Below are positions 18,441-27,396 of a stretch of 64,000 nt of DNA, piece by piece. Under the pieces are notes generated by a model, which saw only the letters and a program-made list of their open reading frames with translations, did no database searches and was not told the DNA's origin. The position numbers and the translations under genes are program-made. The stretch covers positions 62,001-126,000 of the forward strand of contig CAJTKM010000002.1 in assembly GCA_910576545.1 (NCBI GenBank), in the 5' to 3' direction. This DNA is from Lachnospiraceae bacterium (GTDB taxonomy: Bacteria > Bacillota > Clostridia > Lachnospirales > Anaerotignaceae). Each line of letters starts with the position of its first letter. Position 1 is the first letter of the stretch.

Positions 18441-19655
18441 ATGCAGAAGATATCTGGCGGTGTGGCTGCGCCGAAAGGCTTTACAGCAGGCGGCATACAT
18501 TGCGGCGTAAGAGGGAGCAGCACAAAAAAAGATTTGGCAATGATTTACAGCGAAACGCCCTGTACGGCGGCGGCTGTGTATACACAGAATAAAGTTTATG
18601 GCGCGCCGATAACTGTGACGCGGGCAAATATTGCTGATGGCAGGGCGCAGGCTGTGATTTGCAACAGCGGCAATGCCAACACCTGCAATGCGGACGGCGT
18701 AGAAAAAGCGGAGAAGATGTGCGAGCTGGCAGGTACGGCTCTGGGGCTTTCCGCAAGCGACATTATTGTTGCGTCCACAGGGGTCATTGGGCAGGTGCTG
18801 CCGATAGAACCGATTGAAAAGGGTGTTACCATGCTTGCGCCTTTGCTTTCTGCAAATGGCGGCACAGATGCGGCGGAGGCCATTATGACAACGGATACAG
18901 AGGCGAAGCAGGAAGCCTATGAAATAGAGATAAACGGGACGCCTGTACGGATCGGCGCGATGGCGAAGGGAAGCGGCATGATTCACCCCAATATGGCAAC
19001 AATGCTGGGCTTTCTGACAACAGACGCGGCAATCTCTGCGGAGCTGCTGCAAAAGGCATTGAAGCTGGCGGCAGACGATACGTTCAACATGGTGAGCGTG
19101 GACGGGGACACGTCTACAAACGACATGGTCGCGGTGCTGGCGAACGGCATGGCGGGTAATGCGCCGATTACGGAGGAAGGGCCGGAATTCGGGCAGTTCC
19201 TGTCAGTGGTTCGGGAAATCTGCACGAGCATGGCGAAGAAAATTGCCGGGGACGGCGAGGGCGCAACGAAGCTGGTGGAATGTACGGTAACAGGCGCGCC
19301 GAGCCTGCCGCTGGCTAAGGCGGTTGCAAAATCCGTTATTACGTCCAGCCTGACAAAGGCGGCGATGTTCGGGGCAGACGCGAACTGGGGGCGTATCCTC
19401 TGTGCCATTGGATATACGGAAGGCGATTTTAACGTAGATACCATACGGGTGGATATTTCTTCCGCAAAGGGGAGTATTTTGGTCTGCGAAAATAGTGCGG
19501 GCGTGGCGTTTGACGAGGGCAAAGCGAAAGAAATCCTTTTGCAGGAAGAAATCCATATTGAGATTGGCATGGGACAGGGCGATGCACAGGCAACGGCCTG
19601 GGGCTGTGATTTGACGTACGACTATGTGAAGATTAACGGGGATTACAGGACTTGA
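18441..19655 (+). CDS. argJ: ArgJ, glutamate N-acetyltransferase
   Basis: 404 residues, the usual length. ArgJ transfers the acetyl group from N-acetylornithine to glutamate, closing the acetyl cycle; some members also use acetyl-CoA. The precursor cleaves itself before a threonine within the motif KGSGMIHPNMATMLGF (about residues 174-189), giving alpha and beta chains, and the new N-terminal threonine is the nucleophile. The beta chain carries DTSTNDMV and the C-terminal glycine-rich AKEIL...WGCDLTYDYVKIN. AAAGGAGG lies 8 bases before ATG 18441. No argA is visible, which suits a cyclic pathway. Confidence 0.95.
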   Translation: MQKISGGVAAPKGFTAGGIHCGVRGSSTKKDLAMIYSETPCTAAAVYTQNKVYGAPITVTRANIADGRAQAVICNSGNANTCNADGVEKAEKMCELAGTALGLSASDIIVASTGVIGQVLPIEPIEKGVTMLAPLLSANGGTDAAEAIMTTDTEAKQEAYEIEINGTPVRIGAMAKGSGMIHPNMATMLGFLTTDAAISAELLQKALKLAADDTFNMVSVDGDTSTNDMVAVLANGMAGNAPITEEGPEFGQFLSVVREICTSMAKKIAGDGEGATKLVECTVTGAPSLPLAKAVAKSVITSSLTKAAMFGADANWGRILCAIGYTEGDFNVDTIRVDISSAKGSILVCENSAGVAFDEGKAKEILLQEEIHIEIGMGQGDAQATAWGCDLTYDYVKINGDYRT

Positions 19656-19690
19656 AAAAAGATATGACCGCATGACGCTGTCCCGCACCC

Positions 19691-19736
19691 TGCCCGCTTT
19701 CTTGAAAGAAAGAGGGGCAAAGAACTTTATTGCCGC
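19691..19736 (+). repeat. CTTTCTTGAAAGAAAG element, copy 1
   Basis: A hairpin formed by CTTTCTT/AAGAAAG is followed by GGGGCAAAGAACTTTATTGCC. A second, nearly identical copy lies before argD at 20757. Both lie between arg genes and are followed by the multi-hairpin repeat. Confidence 0.6.
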
Positions 19737-19785
19737 TTTACAGTCGGCGGGATATGACGCATTTAGATACCAAAGATGATTGTTT

Positions 19786-19859
19786 CCGCAAAACACAGTT
19801 TTTGCGGCAGACGGGCCAAGGGGCGCTGAGCGAAGGCAAAAACCCTCAGGACTCAGGTT
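19786..19859 (+). repeat. Degenerate multi-hairpin repeat before argB
   Basis: CCGCAAAACACAGTTTTTGCGG and ACGGGCCAAGGGGCGC are recognisable, but the later hairpins are eroded. It ends about 20 bases before the argB start. Confidence 0.5.
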
Positions 19860-19880
19860 TTACAGGAGGAATATTACGCA

Positions 19881-20735
19881 ATGGGCGATATGAATACTTT
19901 TAAGGCGAACGTGCTGACTGCCGCTTTGCCTTACATACAGAAATACAACGGCAAAACCGTTGTTGTAAAATACGGCGGGAACGCCATGATACACCCGGAC
20001 TTGAAAAAGGCTGTGATGAGTGACATTATACTGCTTTCGCTGGTCGGCATACATGTGGTGCTGGTGCATGGCGGCGGGCCGGAAATCAGCGGCATGTTGA
20101 AGCGGCTGGATATCCCGTCACGGTTTGTGGACGGACTGCGCTATACAGACGCGGAAACGGCGGAAATCGTACAGATGGTTTTGGCGGGCAAGACGAATAA
20201 AGACCTTGTTTCACTGATAGGCCAGCTTGGCGGGAAGGCTGTCGGACTTTGCGGTATTGACGGGTGTATGATACAGGCGAAAAAGCTGGAGGGCGATTAT
20301 GGCTTTGTCGGTGATATTACGACGGTGGACGTTGCGCCTATTGTAAACGCCATACAAAGCGGATATATCCCTGTGATCGCGACAGTCGGGACGGACTGCA
20401 AGGGCAGTATTTACAATATTAACGCCGATACGGCGGCGGCGGAGATTGCGGCAGCACTGAAAGCGGAGAACATTATTACGCTGACGGATATCCGCGGGCT
20501 AATGCGGGATGTGGAGGACGAAAGCACGCTGATTCCTGTTGTGAAAACGGCGGAGGTGGAAACGCTGGTCGCAGATGGGATTATCAGCGGCGGCATGATA
20601 CCGAAGGTCAAGAGTCTGGAAAAGGCTGTGGAATGCGGCGTGGAAAAGGCCGTTATGATTGACGGGAGGATTGAACATTCCATATTGATTGAGATGTTTT
20701 CCGACGAAGGGATTGGGACGATGTTTGTGAAATAA
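19881..20735 (+). CDS. argB: ArgB, acetylglutamate kinase
   Basis: 284 residues. ArgB phosphorylates N-acetylglutamate with ATP, the second step of arginine synthesis and usually the feedback-inhibited one. Seen motifs: VVKYGGNAM (phosphate binding), VLVHGGGPEIS (substrate loop), NINADTAAAEIAAAL and GGMIPKV. The N-terminal helix (MNTFKANVLTAALPYIQKYN) is the extension typical of arginine-sensitive hexameric ArgB proteins, which suggests feedback control. AGGAGG precedes ATG 19881 by 11 bases; ATG 19890 is a possible alternative. Confidence 0.95.
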   Translation: MGDMNTFKANVLTAALPYIQKYNGKTVVVKYGGNAMIHPDLKKAVMSDIILLSLVGIHVVLVHGGGPEISGMLKRLDIPSRFVDGLRYTDAETAEIVQMVLAGKTNKDLVSLIGQLGGKAVGLCGIDGCMIQAKKLEGDYGFVGDITTVDVAPIVNAIQSGYIPVIATVGTDCKGSIYNINADTAAAEIAAALKAENIITLTDIRGLMRDVEDESTLIPVVKTAEVETLVADGIISGGMIPKVKSLEKAVECGVEKAVMIDGRIEHSILIEMFSDEGIGTMFVK

Positions 20736-20756
20736 GGTTTTCTGGGCTCTGCCCAG

Positions 20757-20805
20757 ACCCGCCCGCTTTCTTGAAAGAAAGCGGGGCAAAGAACTTTATT
20801 GCCAA
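20757..20805 (+). repeat. CTTTCTTGAAAGAAAG element, copy 2
   Basis: This is the same element as at 19691, with a longer perfect stem (CCCGCTTTCTT/AAGAAAGCGGG) followed by GCAAAGAACTTTATTGCC. A separate hairpin, CAAATCAGGC/GCCTGATTTG, follows immediately. Confidence 0.6.
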
Positions 20806-20852
20806 ATCAGGCAATGCCTGATTTGGGATTTTCCTGAATTGAAATGTTTTCT

Positions 20853-20929
20853 CCGCAAAACGAAGTTTTGCGGCAAACGGGTCAAGGGGCGGTGCCCCTT
20901 GCGGAGGTTTGGAGGCAGAGCCTCCAAGG
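20853..20929 (+). repeat. Multi-hairpin intergenic repeat, forward
   Basis: CCGCAAAACGAAGTTTTGCGG, then GGGTCAAGGGGC...GCCCCTTGCGG, then GGAGGCAGAGCCTCC. It ends 26 bases before the argD start codon. Confidence 0.7.
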
Positions 20930-20955
20930 TCTTTAGAAACGAAAGAAGGGATAAC

Positions 20956-22134
20956 ATGAGTTTTGAAACAATGAAACAGCAGGACGAAACGTATATCGCG
21001 CATACCTATAACCGCTTCCCTGTGCTGCTCGACCATGGCAGCGGCGCGCTCTGTTACGACGAAACGGGGAAAGCCTACATTGACTTTACCAGCGGCATCG
21101 GCGTGAACGCGCTTGGCTTCGCGGACGCGGGCTGGGTCAATGCGGTTACGGCACAGCTTGGGAAACTACAGCATATCTCGAATTTATATTATACTGCGCC
21201 CTGCATTGAAGCGGCAAAGCTGCTTTGCGAAAAAAGCGGCATGAAAAAAGTGTTTTTCGGTAACAGCGGCGCGGAGGCAAACGAGGGCGTTATTAAGGCG
21301 GCGCGGAAATACAGCTTTTTGAAATACGGAAAAGAAAAAAAACGCAGTACGATTCTCGCGCTGGAAAATTCGTTCCACGGCAGGACGATGGCGTCCCTTT
21401 CGGCAACGGGCCAGCCTGTTTATCATAACTATTTTTTCCCTTTTGTGGAGGGATTTGCTTTTGCAAAGGCGAACGATTTGCAGGGTACACTGGATAAGCT
21501 GACGGAGGACGTATGCGCTGTGATGATGGAAATGGTGCAGGGTGAGGGCGGCGTGCTCCCGCTGGAGCAGGACTATGTACAGGCAGTGTACCAGGCTTGC
21601 AGGGAAAAGGATATCCTGTTCATTGTGGACGAGGTGCAGACGGGTATCGGCCGGACAGGGTCATTTTTCAGCTATCAGCAGTTCGGCATCGTGCCTGACC
21701 TTGTTTCCTGCGCGAAAGGGCTGGGCGGCGGCCTGCCCATCGGCGCGGTGCTGTTTGGTGAAAAAACACAGGATACGCTCGTTGCGGGCGACCATGGTTC
21801 GACATTCGGCGGTAATCCTGTGGTCTGCGCCGGAGCGGTGGAGATACTCAGCCGTATGGACGGCGCGTTTTTGGCGGAGGTTGCGGAAAAAGGCAGATAC
21901 CTGCGGGAGGAAATTGAAAAAATGCCGCATGTGCAAAGCGTTGCGGGCATGGGCATGATGCTGGGCATTGCGCTGGATACGGAAAGCAAGCCCATCATTT
22001 CCGCCCTGCTGGAAAAAGGGCTGATGGTGCTTTCGGCAAAGGAAAAAATACGGCTTCTGCCGCCGCTGACGATTACACGCGAAGAACTGAAACAGGGGCT
22101 TGCCATACTGCGGGAAACACTGGAAAATATTTGA
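20956..22134 (+). CDS. argD: ArgD, acetylornithine aminotransferase
   Basis: 392 residues, normal for class III PLP aminotransferases. It converts N-acetylglutamate semialdehyde to N-acetylornithine with glutamate as donor. Seen: FFGNSGAEANEG (PLP phosphate contact), FHGRTMASLSATG, FIVDEVQTGIGRTG (PLP-binding aspartate) and CAKGLGGGLPIGA, where the lysine forms the Schiff base. ATG 20956 gives the standard N-terminus; an in-frame ATG 117 bases upstream lies in the repeat and is rejected. Confidence 0.95.
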   Translation: MSFETMKQQDETYIAHTYNRFPVLLDHGSGALCYDETGKAYIDFTSGIGVNALGFADAGWVNAVTAQLGKLQHISNLYYTAPCIEAAKLLCEKSGMKKVFFGNSGAEANEGVIKAARKYSFLKYGKEKKRSTILALENSFHGRTMASLSATGQPVYHNYFFPFVEGFAFAKANDLQGTLDKLTEDVCAVMMEMVQGEGGVLPLEQDYVQAVYQACREKDILFIVDEVQTGIGRTGSFFSYQQFGIVPDLVSCAKGLGGGLPIGAVLFGEKTQDTLVAGDHGSTFGGNPVVCAGAVEILSRMDGAFLAEVAEKGRYLREEIEKMPHVQSVAGMGMMLGIALDTESKPIISALLEKGLMVLSAKEKIRLLPPLTITREELKQGLAILRETLENI

Positions 22135-22158
22135 AACATTACAGAAAGGACGGTACAT

Positions 22159-23064
22159 ATGAAACATTTCTTAAAACTGCTCGACTGCACGAAAGAGGAA
22201 ATCATAGAACTGCTGGATTTGGCTGACCGGCTGAAGCAATATGTCAAAGAAGGCAAGGAGCATCATTTTCTGAAAGGGAAGACGCTCGGCATGATTTTCG
22301 AGAAATCCTCCACAAGGACGCGCGTTTCCTTTGAAACGGGCATGTACCAGCTGGGCGGGCACGCGCTTTTTATCAGTTCCAGAGATTCCCAGATTGGACG
22401 GGGTGAACCGACACAGGATACGGCGCGCGTGCTTTCGCGTATGCTGGACGGCATCATGATTCGTACCTTTGAACAGAAGGAGGTCGAAATGCTGGCGGAA
22501 TATGGCTCCATTCCCGTTATTAACGGGCTGACGGATTTCTGCCACCCCTGTCAGGTAATGGCGGATTTGCAGACCATTCGCGAACATAAAGGCAGGCTGG
22601 AGGGGCTGAAGCTCTGCTATATCGGCGATGGCAACAATATGGCAAATTCTCTGATTGCGGGCGGGCTGAAGGTCGGTATGGATGTCAGCATTGCCACGCC
22701 GGAAGGATACCGCCCCGCGCCGGAGGTTCTGGAATTTGCCAGGGGCTATGGTGCGAAATTCCTCCTTACGGATACGCCGATGGAGGCCGCGAAAGATGCG
22801 GACGTCGTTGTAACGGACGCATGGACTTCCATGGGGCAGGAGGAGGAGAAGAAACAGCGTGAGGCTGCTTTTGCAGGGTATCAGGTCAACAAGGAACTGA
22901 TGGCTGCGGCAAAGCCGGACGCGATGGTTCTGCATTGTCTGCCCGCTTACAGGGAACAGGAAATTACGGACGAGGTTTTTGAACAGCATGCAAACGAAAT
23001 TTTTGACGAAGCGGAAAACCGGCTGCATGCGCAGAAAGCAGTGCTGGTGAAGCTGCTGGGGTAA
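22159..23064 (+). CDS. argF: ArgF, ornithine carbamoyltransferase
   Basis: 301 residues. It joins ornithine and carbamoyl phosphate to make citrulline. The carbamoyl-phosphate loop EKSSTRTRVSF, the FCHPCQVMADLQTI motif and the ornithine/catalytic HCLPAYR motif are all present. It begins 24 bases after argD with AGAAAGGACGG upstream and is the last arg gene here; argG and argH are not in the window. Its intact HCLP motif favours OTCase over related transcarbamylases. Confidence 0.95.
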   Translation: MKHFLKLLDCTKEEIIELLDLADRLKQYVKEGKEHHFLKGKTLGMIFEKSSTRTRVSFETGMYQLGGHALFISSRDSQIGRGEPTQDTARVLSRMLDGIMIRTFEQKEVEMLAEYGSIPVINGLTDFCHPCQVMADLQTIREHKGRLEGLKLCYIGDGNNMANSLIAGGLKVGMDVSIATPEGYRPAPEVLEFARGYGAKFLLTDTPMEAAKDADVVVTDAWTSMGQEEEKKQREAAFAGYQVNKELMAAAKPDAMVLHCLPAYREQEITDEVFEQHANEIFDEAENRLHAQKAVLVKLLG

Positions 23065-23166
23065 TATGCTTCAATCAGAATATTTTTCAAAAAAATGTAG
23101 TGGCATGCCCTTGTTTGTGGTATGATAACAGGAGGATCAAAAAACTGCAATAAGGAGGAATATTCC

Positions 23167-23367
23167 ATGAAAGCGACAAAAGATATGACAATTGGCGAAC
23201 TGCTGATGATAAACAGAGGCGCGGGGCAGATCCTGATGCAGAACGGTATGCACTGCGTAGGCTGCCCTTCTGCGGCGGGAGAAACGCTGGAAGAGGCCAG
23301 CATGGTGCATGGTATGGATATCAATAAGCTGCTGAGCGATATTAACGCGTATCTGGAAACGGTTTAA
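23167..23367 (+). CDS. DUF1858 small protein
   Basis: A 66-residue protein with the DUF1858 pattern: MTIGELLMINRGAGQILMQNGMHCVGCP. Two cysteines in CVGC could bind a metal or take part in redox chemistry. Family members are common in anaerobes, often next to or fused with redox proteins; their function is unknown. AAGGAGG lies 7-8 bases before ATG 23167. A weak promoter-like TATGAT is at about 23120, so it may be transcribed separately from argF. Confidence 0.85.
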   Translation: MKATKDMTIGELLMINRGAGQILMQNGMHCVGCPSAAGETLEEASMVHGMDINKLLSDINAYLETV

Positions 23368-23376
23368 GCGGCGGGA

Positions 23377-23412
23377 AAACGGCGGAGCGGCGTAATGCAC
23401 CCGCCGTTTTTT
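23377..23412 (+). terminator. Rho-independent terminator
   Basis: ACGGCGG and CCGCCGT pair around a loop and are followed by TTTTT, just after the DUF1858 gene. Confidence 0.75.
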
Positions 23413-23440
23413 CAAAAATAGACATAAAGGAGGAGAAGGA

Positions 23441-24061
23441 ATGAAAGTGATACTGATAAACGGAAGCCCGCATGAATTTGGGTGTACTTACACTGCACTG
23501 GCGGAGCTGGAGCGCACATTGCAGGAGGAAGGCGTGGAAACGGAAATGATACATATTGGCAAGGAGCCTGTTGGCGGGTGCCTTGGCTGCGGCTACTGCT
23601 ATGCAAAAGGGAAATGTGTGCAGCAGGACATGCTGAACGATGTGCTGGAAAAGGTGCTTGCGGCAGACGGGCTCGTGCTTGGCTCGCCTGTGCATTATGC
23701 GGCGATTGCGGGGCAGGCGTCCTCGTTTTTTGACAGGCTGTTTTTTGCGTCCGGCGGGCGTTTCGCGAATAAGCTGGGGACGGGCGTTGTTTCCTGTCGG
23801 CGCGGGGGTGCGTCTGCGGCGTTTGACGAACTGAACAAGTATTTTACAATCAGCAATATGCCTGTAATTTCGGGCACATACTGGAACCAGGTGCATGGCA
23901 ATACGCCGAACGAGGTTAAACAGGATTTGGAAGGTATGCAGAATATGCGTGCGCTGGGGCGGAACATGGCCTGGCTGCTGAAATGTATTGAGCAGGGGAA
24001 AGCAGCGGGGATTGCGCTGCCGAAGCAGGAAGAAAAAATTATGACGAATTTTGTGCGGTAA
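23441..24061 (+). CDS. NADPH-dependent FMN reductase / flavodoxin-like
   Basis: 206 residues with a flavodoxin-like fold. INGSPHEFGCTYTAL is the FMN phosphate loop, GGCLGCGYCYAKGKC gives a C-x2-C-x5-C cluster pattern like that of iron-sulfur flavoproteins, and LVLGSPVHYAAIAGQASSFFDR is the conserved flavin-contacting segment. It probably moves electrons between NAD(P)H and FMN, or through a cluster, in the cytoplasm; the substrate cannot be inferred. AAGGAGGAG precedes ATG 23441. Confidence 0.85.
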   Translation: MKVILINGSPHEFGCTYTALAELERTLQEEGVETEMIHIGKEPVGGCLGCGYCYAKGKCVQQDMLNDVLEKVLAADGLVLGSPVHYAAIAGQASSFFDRLFFASGGRFANKLGTGVVSCRRGGASAAFDELNKYFTISNMPVISGTYWNQVHGNTPNEVKQDLEGMQNMRALGRNMAWLLKCIEQGKAAGIALPKQEEKIMTNFVR

Positions 24062-24150
24062 GATATAAGACCCTGGGGACGCGCCCCTTGACCCTTTTTT
24101 TAATCCGAACGATGTTCGGATCGAGGAGGAGGGGAATTTTAAGGATAAAC

Positions 24151-24180
24151 AAAAAAGCCCGGTTTATACCGGGCTTTTTT
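24151..24180. terminator. Bidirectional terminator
   Basis: Perfect 12-base arms, AAAAAAGCCCGG and CCGGGCTTTTTT, close a 6-base loop between the flavoprotein gene (rightward) and the VWA gene (leftward). A partial reverse hairpin repeat (CTGGGGACGCGCCCCTTGACCC, about 24070-24092) sits just before it. Confidence 0.85.
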
Positions 24181-24198
24181 ATTGCAGAAACAGCCCTT

Positions 24199-24271
24199 CC
24201 GCAAAACGCAGTTTTGCGGCAAACGGGTCAAGGGCGGAAAGCCCTTGCGGGGGCTGGGGCGACGCCCCAGG
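24199..24271 (+). repeat. Multi-hairpin intergenic repeat, forward
   Basis: CCGCAAAACGCAGTTTTGCGG, GGGTCAAGGGC...GCCCTTGCGGG and GGGGCGACGCCCC are all preserved. Here it lies at the 3' end of the leftward VWA gene, so it is not a leader in this location. Confidence 0.7.
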
Positions 24272-24280
24272 GTTTTAAGG

Positions 24281-25477
24281 TTACCGGTTTACCATCAGCT
24301 TTTTCAGCGCGCTGTTCAAATCCTCCAGCGTCAGGCGGTACATGTCGAAATCCTTGTGTATGATATCGTATGTTTTTGCCCACCAGCCGCCCCAATACGG
24401 CCGTTCGGACGGGTTCAGCCAGACGATATGCGGGTATTTCTCCCGGAACCGGTTCAGCCATTCTATGCCGGGCACGTTGTCGCGCGCGCCATAGGAATAG
24501 TAACTGCTGTTCAGCAATTCGGAAGGCTCCATTTGTGCATCGCCCACGATGATTACTTTGTATTCGCTGCTGATATTGCGCAGTATCCATTCTGTTGAGA
24601 TGGCCGAGCCGGGGCGCATACGCGGGTCTTTGAATACCTTGGAATAAATGCAGTTATGGAAATAAAATACCTGCAGATCCTTGAAATGGTTGGATTTGCT
24701 GACCGCCTGAAACAGCGCGCTGCACATCCTGCTGTAATAATCCATGGAACCGCCGCTGTCCATCAGGAGCAGTATCTTTACGGTGTTTTTGCGCGGGCGC
24801 TCATAAACGACCTTGAGATTCCCGGCATTATCACAGGTTTCGCGGATGGTGCCGTCAATGTCAAATTCTGTGCGGGCTTCATCTGCTTTTGCGGAAAACT
24901 GCCGCAGCCGCCGGAACGCCATCTGGAACTGCCGGATATCGAGCGTGTTGTCGTCCCGAAAATCCCGGAATTTCCGTTCCCCTGCAACCTGAAATGCCCG
25001 CCGCTGGCCGCCTTCGCCGCCAACGCGTATTCCGCGCGGGCTGAACCCGCTGTTGCCGAATACGGAAACGCCGCCTGTACCGACCCAATAGCTGCCGCCG
25101 TTATGCTCCTCTTTCTGCTCTTGCAGACGCTCCAGAAACATGCGCTGGATTTCTTCCTGCGAAAGCCATTCGTTCTGCATGGCGCGATCCATGTCAAACT
25201 CCTCGCCGGGCTTTTCTTTGGGATTTTCCAGCCAGTCAAGCAGCTCCTGCGGGAGCTCGTCCGTCAGTTCCATATCCTTGAAAAATTCCAGAAAAGCCCC
25301 GTCGAATTTATCAAAATCCGCCTCGCTTTTGACCAGCACGCTCCGGCAGAGGTAATAAAACCCCGTAAAGGAGGAGCCGTGCAGCCCCTTGTCCAATGCC
25401 TCAATCAGCGACATCCATTCGTTCAGCGAAACTTTCAGCCCGCGTGCGCGCAGAAGGTAAAAAAACGAAGTAAACAT
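24281..25477 (-). CDS. VWA-domain protein, CoxE-like
   Basis: 398 residues. The N-terminal 200 residues are helical; residues about 225-398 form a von Willebrand A-like domain. The metal-site motif reads LLMDSGGSM, where the canonical DxSxS pattern is changed (glycine in place of the middle serine), so metal binding may be altered. Genes of this type pair with MoxR ATPases, and the two proteins are thought to act together as a remodelling chaperone that matures or inserts metal into an enzyme. The MoxR partner is directly upstream (15-base gap). The client is not evident here. Confidence 0.85.
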   Translation of the reverse strand: MFTSFFYLLRARGLKVSLNEWMSLIEALDKGLHGSSFTGFYYLCRSVLVKSEADFDKFDGAFLEFFKDMELTDELPQELLDWLENPKEKPGEEFDMDRAMQNEWLSQEEIQRMFLERLQEQKEEHNGGSYWVGTGGVSVFGNSGFSPRGIRVGGEGGQRRAFQVAGERKFRDFRDDNTLDIRQFQMAFRRLRQFSAKADEARTEFDIDGTIRETCDNAGNLKVVYERPRKNTVKILLLMDSGGSMDYYSRMCSALFQAVSKSNHFKDLQVFYFHNCIYSKVFKDPRMRPGSAISTEWILRNISSEYKVIIVGDAQMEPSELLNSSYYSYGARDNVPGIEWLNRFREKYPHIVWLNPSERPYWGGWWAKTYDIIHKDFDMYRLTLEDLNSALKKLMVNR

Positions 25478-25491
25478 AGTCTATCACCTGC

Positions 25492-26304
25492 TTATTTCAA
25501 GTATCGTTTCATGGTATCAATGTCCTCGTTCTTTTTCAGCAGAACGCCCGCGAACGGGACGGCTTTCCTGATTTTATCCGGCGCTACGCCGCCCAGCTCC
25601 AGCGCGTGTATCCAGTCGATAACCTCGGAGGTGCTGGGTTTTTTCTGGATATTGTAAAGCCCGCGTATCCAGTAGAAGGTTTCCAGCACCTGCTGGAGCA
25701 AACGTTCCTCCACCTGGGCAAAATGTACCTTGATGATTTCGCGCATCTGCTTTTCATCGGGAAATTCAATATAATGGAAAATGCAGCGGCGCAGGAATGC
25801 GTCCGGCAGTTCCTTTTCCGCGTTGGAGGTTACGATGACGATGGGACGCTGTTTTGCCTTTATGGTTTCCTTCGTTTCGGGGATATAAAATTCCATTTTG
25901 TCCAGCTCCCAAAGCAGGTCGTTGGGGAATTCCAAATCCGCTTTGTCGATTTCGTCAATCAGCAGAATCACCTGTTCATCGCTGGAAAATGCTTCACCCA
26001 GCTTGCCCAGCTTTACATATTTCGCAATGTTGTCTACGCCTTCATTGCCGAACTGGCTGTCATACAGGCGCTGTACAACGTCATAAACATAAAGCCCGTC
26101 CTGCGCTTTTGTGGTGGATTTAATGTTCCAGATAATGAGCTTTTTGCCCAGAGCCTGAGAGATGGCCTCCGCAAGCATGGTTTTGCCTGTGCCCGGCTCG
26201 CCCTTTATCAGCAAAGGTTTTTGCAGGGCAATTGCGATATTGACAGAACGCATCAGCTCGTCGCTGGCTACATAGTCCTTACTGCCTTGGAATGTCATAT
26301 TCAT
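25492..26304 (-). CDS. MoxR-family AAA+ ATPase
   Basis: 270 residues. Walker A is GEPGTGKTM, Walker B is LLIDEIDKAD, sensor 1 lies in PIVIVTSNAEKELPDAFLRRC (arginine finger at the end), and a C-terminal lid follows. The sequence matches MoxR ATPases, which work with VWA proteins on protein maturation. I chose ATG 26304, giving MNMTFQGSKDYVASDELM; the upstream in-frame start is poorer. It is the first gene of a two-gene operon with the VWA protein. Confidence 0.9.
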   Translation of the reverse strand: MNMTFQGSKDYVASDELMRSVNIAIALQKPLLIKGEPGTGKTMLAEAISQALGKKLIIWNIKSTTKAQDGLYVYDVVQRLYDSQFGNEGVDNIAKYVKLGKLGEAFSSDEQVILLIDEIDKADLEFPNDLLWELDKMEFYIPETKETIKAKQRPIVIVTSNAEKELPDAFLRRCIFHYIEFPDEKQMREIIKVHFAQVEERLLQQVLETFYWIRGLYNIQKKPSTSEVIDWIHALELGGVAPDKIRKAVPFAGVLLKKNEDIDTMKRYLK

Positions 26305-26457
26305 TTGTATTTCCGCCTTTCCTTTGGATTTCCTGTAATGCAAACAGACTATCCTTATTCTACTGGGTGGAAAAGCGGATTGTCAATAAAAAAATGCACA
26401 GCCTAAGCTGTCCTGTGTGCCAGATTTCCGGCGAGGTGCAGCATCGCGGTTTACATA

Positions 26458-26498
26458 GAAAAAGGCAAAGCCCGTATTGGCAGGCTTTGCCCCTTTTC
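26458..26498. terminator. Terminator after hpf
   Basis: AAAAGGCAAAGCC pairs with GGCTTTGCCCCTTTT around a 10-base loop, between hpf (leftward) and the MoxR gene. On the minus strand the A tract becomes a T tract after the stem, so it ends the hpf transcript. Confidence 0.75.
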
Positions 26499-26539
26499 TA
26501 TTTCAGGCCCGTCCCCTGCATGGAGGGGCGGTGCATGGT

Positions 26540-27085
26540 TCAATATTCAGGTTCAATCAGGCCATAGGAGCCGTCTTTACGCTTGTATACAACATTTACT
26601 TCGTCTGTTTCGCCATTGCGGAATACGAAGAAAGTATGTCCTACCAGTTCCATTTCCATGACTGCCTCTTCCGCATCCATGGGTTTGACCTCGAAATGTT
26701 TGATCTTTTCGATTTTATACAACGGTTCTTCGTCCAGCTCTGTTTCCGGTACAAGGATCGCATCATATTCTGCCATATAGTTCTCGCTGTTCTGGCGTAC
26801 TTTTGTGCGCATACGTTTTTTATAGCGGACAACCTGGCTTTCCAGAATATCTACTGCTTTGTCGATTGCGGCGGTCATATCCCCATCCTGCACCTCTGCA
26901 CGTACCAGCCGCTTGTTCAGGGGAATCGTTACTTCTACTGTGGAAACCAGTTTTTCCAGGCTCAGCGTGATGGTAGCTGTTGTTTCTTCCGGAAACAGCT
27001 TGGCAATCCTGTCCATCTTCCGTTCTACAATGTCTTTCGTTTTGTCCCACACATCAATATTTTTTCCGATAATGTTGTAACGCAT
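26540..27085 (-). CDS. hpf: Long-form ribosome hibernation factor HPF
   Basis: 181 residues, typical of long HPF. An N-terminal RaiA/S30AE domain (residues 1-100, MRYNIIGKNIDVWDKTKDIV) binds the 30S decoding centre. A C-terminal domain (about 125-181, KIKHFEVKPMDAEEAVMEM ... GHTFFVFRN) mediates dimerization of 70S ribosomes into inactive 100S particles. AAGGGAGT lies before ATG 27085. It is monocistronic, with a long A/T-rich upstream region containing DnaA-box-like sequences. Confidence 0.93.
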   Translation of the reverse strand: MRYNIIGKNIDVWDKTKDIVERKMDRIAKLFPEETTATITLSLEKLVSTVEVTIPLNKRLVRAEVQDGDMTAAIDKAVDILESQVVRYKKRMRTKVRQNSENYMAEYDAILVPETELDEEPLYKIEKIKHFEVKPMDAEEAVMEMELVGHTFFVFRNGETDEVNVVYKRKDGSYGLIEPEY

Positions 27086-27396
27086 AAAAACAACTCCCTT
27101 CTTTTCTGTCTGCTTCCTTTCCGCAGGCAGAACGTATCTCTATCGCACCGGCAGGGCCGGATTGATTTTAGTAATAGCATTCCCTTTTACATTCTCCTAT
27201 TCGCCAAATTTTTGGGAAATCCTCTTTCTTTTGAAAAAAAACTCTCTGTTCCGAATATTTTTTTGGTTTTGGCGGACGGATGTTTCATTTTGGTTTACGG
27301 AATCATTTTTATTGCGATCCCGCTGTGGAACGGGTATTGAAAAATGTCGGATTTCCAGCCTTTTCAAAAAGCGGGAAAAAAGTGTATCTGTCCTGT

